Origin: JBBEAM01 sp040882845
GTDB taxonomy: Bacteria > Pseudomonadota > Alphaproteobacteria > Kiloniellales > DSM-21159
Direction: 5' to 3'
Assembly (NCBI GenBank): GCA_040882845.1
Contig: JBBEAM010000005.1
Coordinates: 1 to 64,000, forward strand
Length of the DNA: 64,000 nt
Shown piece after piece: positions 61,592 through 64,000 of the stretch. How positions within the stretch are numbered: the stretch's first letter is position 1; each line of letters starts with the position of its first letter. Position numbers and translations under genes: made by a program. Below the pieces are notes generated by a model. The model ran no database searches. It was not told the DNA's origin and saw only the letters and a program-made list of their open reading frames with translations.

Positions 61592-62967
61592 TGCGAAAGC
61601 TGACAATCCTCGCGATGACCGCGACACTGGTTTTGGTGCCGGTACTCTGGAACGATTCTCTGGTCTCCGCGCAGGATTCCGAAGAGGACACCTATAAACA
61701 GTTGAAACTCTTCGGCGACGTTTTCGAGCGCGTGCGCGCCGACTACGTCGAGGAGGTCAGCGACAAGGAGCTGATCGAGGCGGCGATCTCCGGCATGCTG
61801 ACCCATCTCGACCCGCATTCCAGCTTCCTCGACGCCGACGGCTTCCAGGACATGCAGACCCAGACCCGCGGCGAGTTCGGCGGTCTGGGTATCGAGGTCA
61901 CCATGGAGAACGGCCTGGTCAAGGTGGTGGCGCCGATCGACGACACCCCGGCCTTCCATGCCGGCATCGAGTCCGGCGACGTGATCACCCATCTCGACGG
62001 CGAAGCGGTGCTCGGCCTGACGCTTGCCGAAGCCGTCGAAAAGATGCGCGGGCCGATCGAATCCGAGATCGTGATCACCGTGCAGCGCGGGGAGAAGGAA
62101 CCTTTCGACGTTACCATCGTGCGCGACACCATCACTGTGCAGTCGGTGCGCTCGCGCATCGAGGGCGATATCGGCTACCTGCGGATTACCGCCTTCAACG
62201 AACAGACCACTTCCGGTCTCGAACAAGCGATCGAGGAGATGCGCGAGGAACTCGGCGATACTCTGCACGGGCTTGTGATCGACCTGCGCAACAATCCCGG
62301 CGGCCTGCTCGACGAGGCGATCAGCGTTTCCGACGCTTTCCTCGATCGCGGCGAGATCGTCTCCACCCGCGGCCGGCTTGAGGACAGCGCGCAGCGCTGG
62401 AATGCCTCTTCCGGCGATCTGGCGCAGGATCTGCCGATCGTGGTGCTGATCAACGGCGGCTCCGCCTCGGCCTCGGAGATCGTCGCCGGCGCGCTCCAGG
62501 ACCACCGCCGGGCAATCGTGCTGGGCACCCAGTCCTTCGGCAAGGGTTCGGTGCAGACCATCGTGCCGCTGGGCGGCCAGGGCGCGATGCGCCTGACCAC
62601 GGCGCGCTACTACACCCCCTCGGGCCGTTCGATCCAGGCCAAGGGAATCGAGCCGGACATCTTCGTGCCCCAGGCCCGGATCGAGGAGCTCGCCCAGGGC
62701 CAGAACCGCAGCGAGGCCGACCTGCGCGGCGCGCTCACCAATCCCGAGGACGCGGTTCCGGGCGAGACCCCGGAAGCGGCCCCTGAGGACGCCCCTGAGG
62801 ACGCCCCTGAGGACGCCCCCGAGGACGAAGAGGGTGTGCAAGCTCCCACGGAGGAAGAGGACCCGGAGGCGGCCGAAGAGCAGCGGGCGATGGAGGATTA
62901 CCAGCTGGCCCGGGCGATCGACTTGCTGCGCGGCATTGCGCTCTATAATCAGCGCACCCTGAACTAA
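61591..62967 (+). CDS. ctpA: S41-family C-terminal processing peptidase
   Basis: 458 residues. Signal-anchor (LAMTATLVLVPVLWNDSLVS), N-terminal helical region, PDZ domain (GIEVTMENGLVKVVAPIDDT, GDVITHLDGEAV) and the S41 protease with catalytic Ser in NGGSASASEIVAGAL and Lys in TQSFGKGSVQTIV. A PEDA-repeat acidic tail follows. Periplasmic protease that trims envelope proteins and murein hydrolases, often paired with EnvC-like partners. Confidence 0.95.
   Translation: MRKLTILAMTATLVLVPVLWNDSLVSAQDSEEDTYKQLKLFGDVFERVRADYVEEVSDKELIEAAISGMLTHLDPHSSFLDADGFQDMQTQTRGEFGGLGIEVTMENGLVKVVAPIDDTPAFHAGIESGDVITHLDGEAVLGLTLAEAVEKMRGPIESEIVITVQRGEKEPFDVTIVRDTITVQSVRSRIEGDIGYLRITAFNEQTTSGLEQAIEEMREELGDTLHGLVIDLRNNPGGLLDEAISVSDAFLDRGEIVSTRGRLEDSAQRWNASSGDLAQDLPIVVLINGGSASASEIVAGALQDHRRAIVLGTQSFGKGSVQTIVPLGGQGAMRLTTARYYTPSGRSIQAKGIEPDIFVPQARIEELAQGQNRSEADLRGALTNPEDAVPGETPEAAPEDAPEDAPEDAPEDEEGVQAPTEEEDPEAAEEQRAMEDYQLARAIDLLRGIALYNQRTLN
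62782..62829 (+). repeat. 12-bp tandem repeat in ctpA
   Basis: CCTGAGGACGCC occurs three times perfectly and once as CCCGAGGACGAA, coding for repeated P-E-D-A. Likely variable in length between strains. Confidence 0.92.
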
Positions 62968-63007
62968 CCGGGACGTCCATGGCCGAGGACGGCGCCACGA
63001 GCAGAGC

Positions 63008-64000
63008 ATGACAGCCGGCGCGAGGATTCATCCTTCGGCCATTGCCGAAGGTCGCCCGGTTGTCAGCGCTGACGGCGAGGGGCCGAGCGTCCTGGCGATC
63101 GCCTGGATCCTTCTCCTGGCCCTGCTGGTGGTCCTCGCGGGCTACGTGCTCTGGCAGCGCCATGTCGCGCCGCAGCGCCAGAGCGCCGAAATCCTATTGC
63201 CCTCCTCGCCCGCGGGCGCAGAGCGCACGGCCCCGGCGGTCGTCGCCGAGCCGCCGCCGCGCGAGCCGGAAGGCCTGCCCCTCGGCGGGGCCGGAGCGCC
63301 TGGCGATTTCGCGGCTCTGGACTTCGCGATCCAGGAGACGCCTTCGGACGGCACAGTTGGACCCGCCACCGAATCCCCAGTTGAGCCTCCAGCCCAGGCA
63401 CAGCTCGCGGCGCCGCCGCTCCAGCTCGAGCTTGCCGAAGCCGAGAAGCCCTGGCAGCGCAATGCCTCGGTCTTCTCCGTGCCGCCGGAACAGCCGGTGA
63501 TCGCCGTGGTAATCTCCGGCCTCGGGCTTTCCGCCAGCGCCACCGAGGCGGCGATTACCTTGCTGCCGCCGGAGGTGACGCTGTCCTTTACGCCCTACAG
63601 CAAGCGCCTGAACGACTGGATCGCCCTGGCCCGGATCTTCGGCCACGAGGTGATGCTCGATCTGCCCATGGAGGCGCCGGGCGCGGCCGAAGCCATCGGC
63701 GCCTACGGCCTGACGAGCGCCGCTGGCGCTGCCGAGAACCTGGCCCGCCTCGAGTGGATACTCAGCCGCGGCCGCGCCATGGTTGGCGTCGCCGGGGCCT
63801 ATGGCCAGAGCTTCCTCGGCAATCCGGCGGCGCTGCGGCCGGTGCTCGCGCGGCTGCGCGAGCGCGGGCTGATCTTCCTCGACAATGCACCCCAGGGATA
63901 TGCCGGCAGCAGCGGCCTGGCGGCCGATCTGCGCCTGCCTTTCGCCGCCAGCGACGACAAGGTCGATCAGGGTCTGGCCAGCCGCCGGGCGATCGACGCC
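63008..64000 (+). CDS. Divergent polysaccharide deacetylase (YibQ/DUF610), C-terminus outside window
   Basis: 331 codons seen, open at the edge. An N-terminal membrane anchor (LAIAWILLLALLVVLAGYVL), a Pro/Ala-rich periplasmic linker of about 100 residues, then the divergent polysaccharide deacetylase fold: PVIAVVISGLGLSASATEAA, LSFTPYSKRLNDWIALARIF, GHEVMLDLPMEAPGA and LRERGLIFLDNAPQGYAGSS. The envC-ctpA-yibQ order is common in proteobacteria; the role in envelope maintenance is not settled. Confidence 0.92.
   Translation, partial: MTAGARIHPSAIAEGRPVVSADGEGPSVLAIAWILLLALLVVLAGYVLWQRHVAPQRQSAEILLPSSPAGAERTAPAVVAEPPPREPEGLPLGGAGAPGDFAALDFAIQETPSDGTVGPATESPVEPPAQAQLAAPPLQLELAEAEKPWQRNASVFSVPPEQPVIAVVISGLGLSASATEAAITLLPPEVTLSFTPYSKRLNDWIALARIFGHEVMLDLPMEAPGAAEAIGAYGLTSAAGAAENLARLEWILSRGRAMVGVAGAYGQSFLGNPAALRPVLARLRERGLIFLDNAPQGYAGSSGLAADLRLPFAASDDKVDQGLASRRAIDA

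Overview
The window looks like the chromosome of a GC-rich alphaproteobacterium, probably a marine or soil Rhodospirillales-type heterotroph. Reasons: the core gene order rplU-rpmA-obgE-proB-proA-nadD-rsfS-rlmH-PGM-envC-ctpA-yibQ, a DUF1289 gene, TRAP transport, and large serine recombinase remnants of the alphaproteobacterial kind. The genus cannot be fixed by reading alone.

Layout. (A) 1-3722: a dipeptide-type ABC binding protein (runs off the left edge) behind an M24-family metalloenzyme of the DddP clade, with a divergent LysR regulator. (B) 3746-5608: mobile-DNA wreckage: a dead IS6-family element that has cut off a large serine recombinase gene, followed by a run of CAGGGA motifs. (C) 5609-30933: a catabolic island with a MarR regulator, a LigB-type ring-cleavage dioxygenase, hydantoinase A/B, two Rieske oxygenases with one PDR-type reductase, two Gfo/Idh/MocA dehydrogenases, an ALDH, GMC and TauD oxidoreductases, a class II aldolase, three RraA-family proteins, a LigJ-like amidohydrolase, RidA, a two-gene permease and a TRAP transporter. 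A palindrome TTAG-N4-CTAA, exact or with one mismatch, sits in front of nearly every transcription unit, so the island reads as one MarR regulon for meta-cleavage of an aromatic acid. (D) 31234-31322: tRNA-Ser(CGA), whose 3' end faces the island. (E) 31551-38780: exbB-exbD-exbD-tonB, a cobalamin riboswitch and btuBFCD. (F) 38777-39866: an HxlR/SCP2-like regulator divergent from a small tautomerase. (G) 39918-51595: a corrinoid methyltransferase system: three MttB-family proteins without pyrrolysine, one corrinoid protein, a pterin-type methyltransferase, an ASKHA/ferredoxin activator, and two uncharacterised partners (DUF1638 and a PF13769-like protein), with a DadA-like oxidoreductase beside it. 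(H) 51905-64000: housekeeping genes, with an AT-richer islet of three small unknown ORFs between proB and proA.

How it fits together: block E imports vitamin B12, which block G would need as cofactor. Block C imports an aromatic acid through TRAP, hydroxylates or demethylates it with Rieske enzymes, opens the ring and delivers pyruvate/oxaloacetate-type products. The most unusual signals are the shared operator of block C and, in block G, Arg-rich tails on five proteins matched by a strongly acidic N-terminus on their common corrinoid partner.
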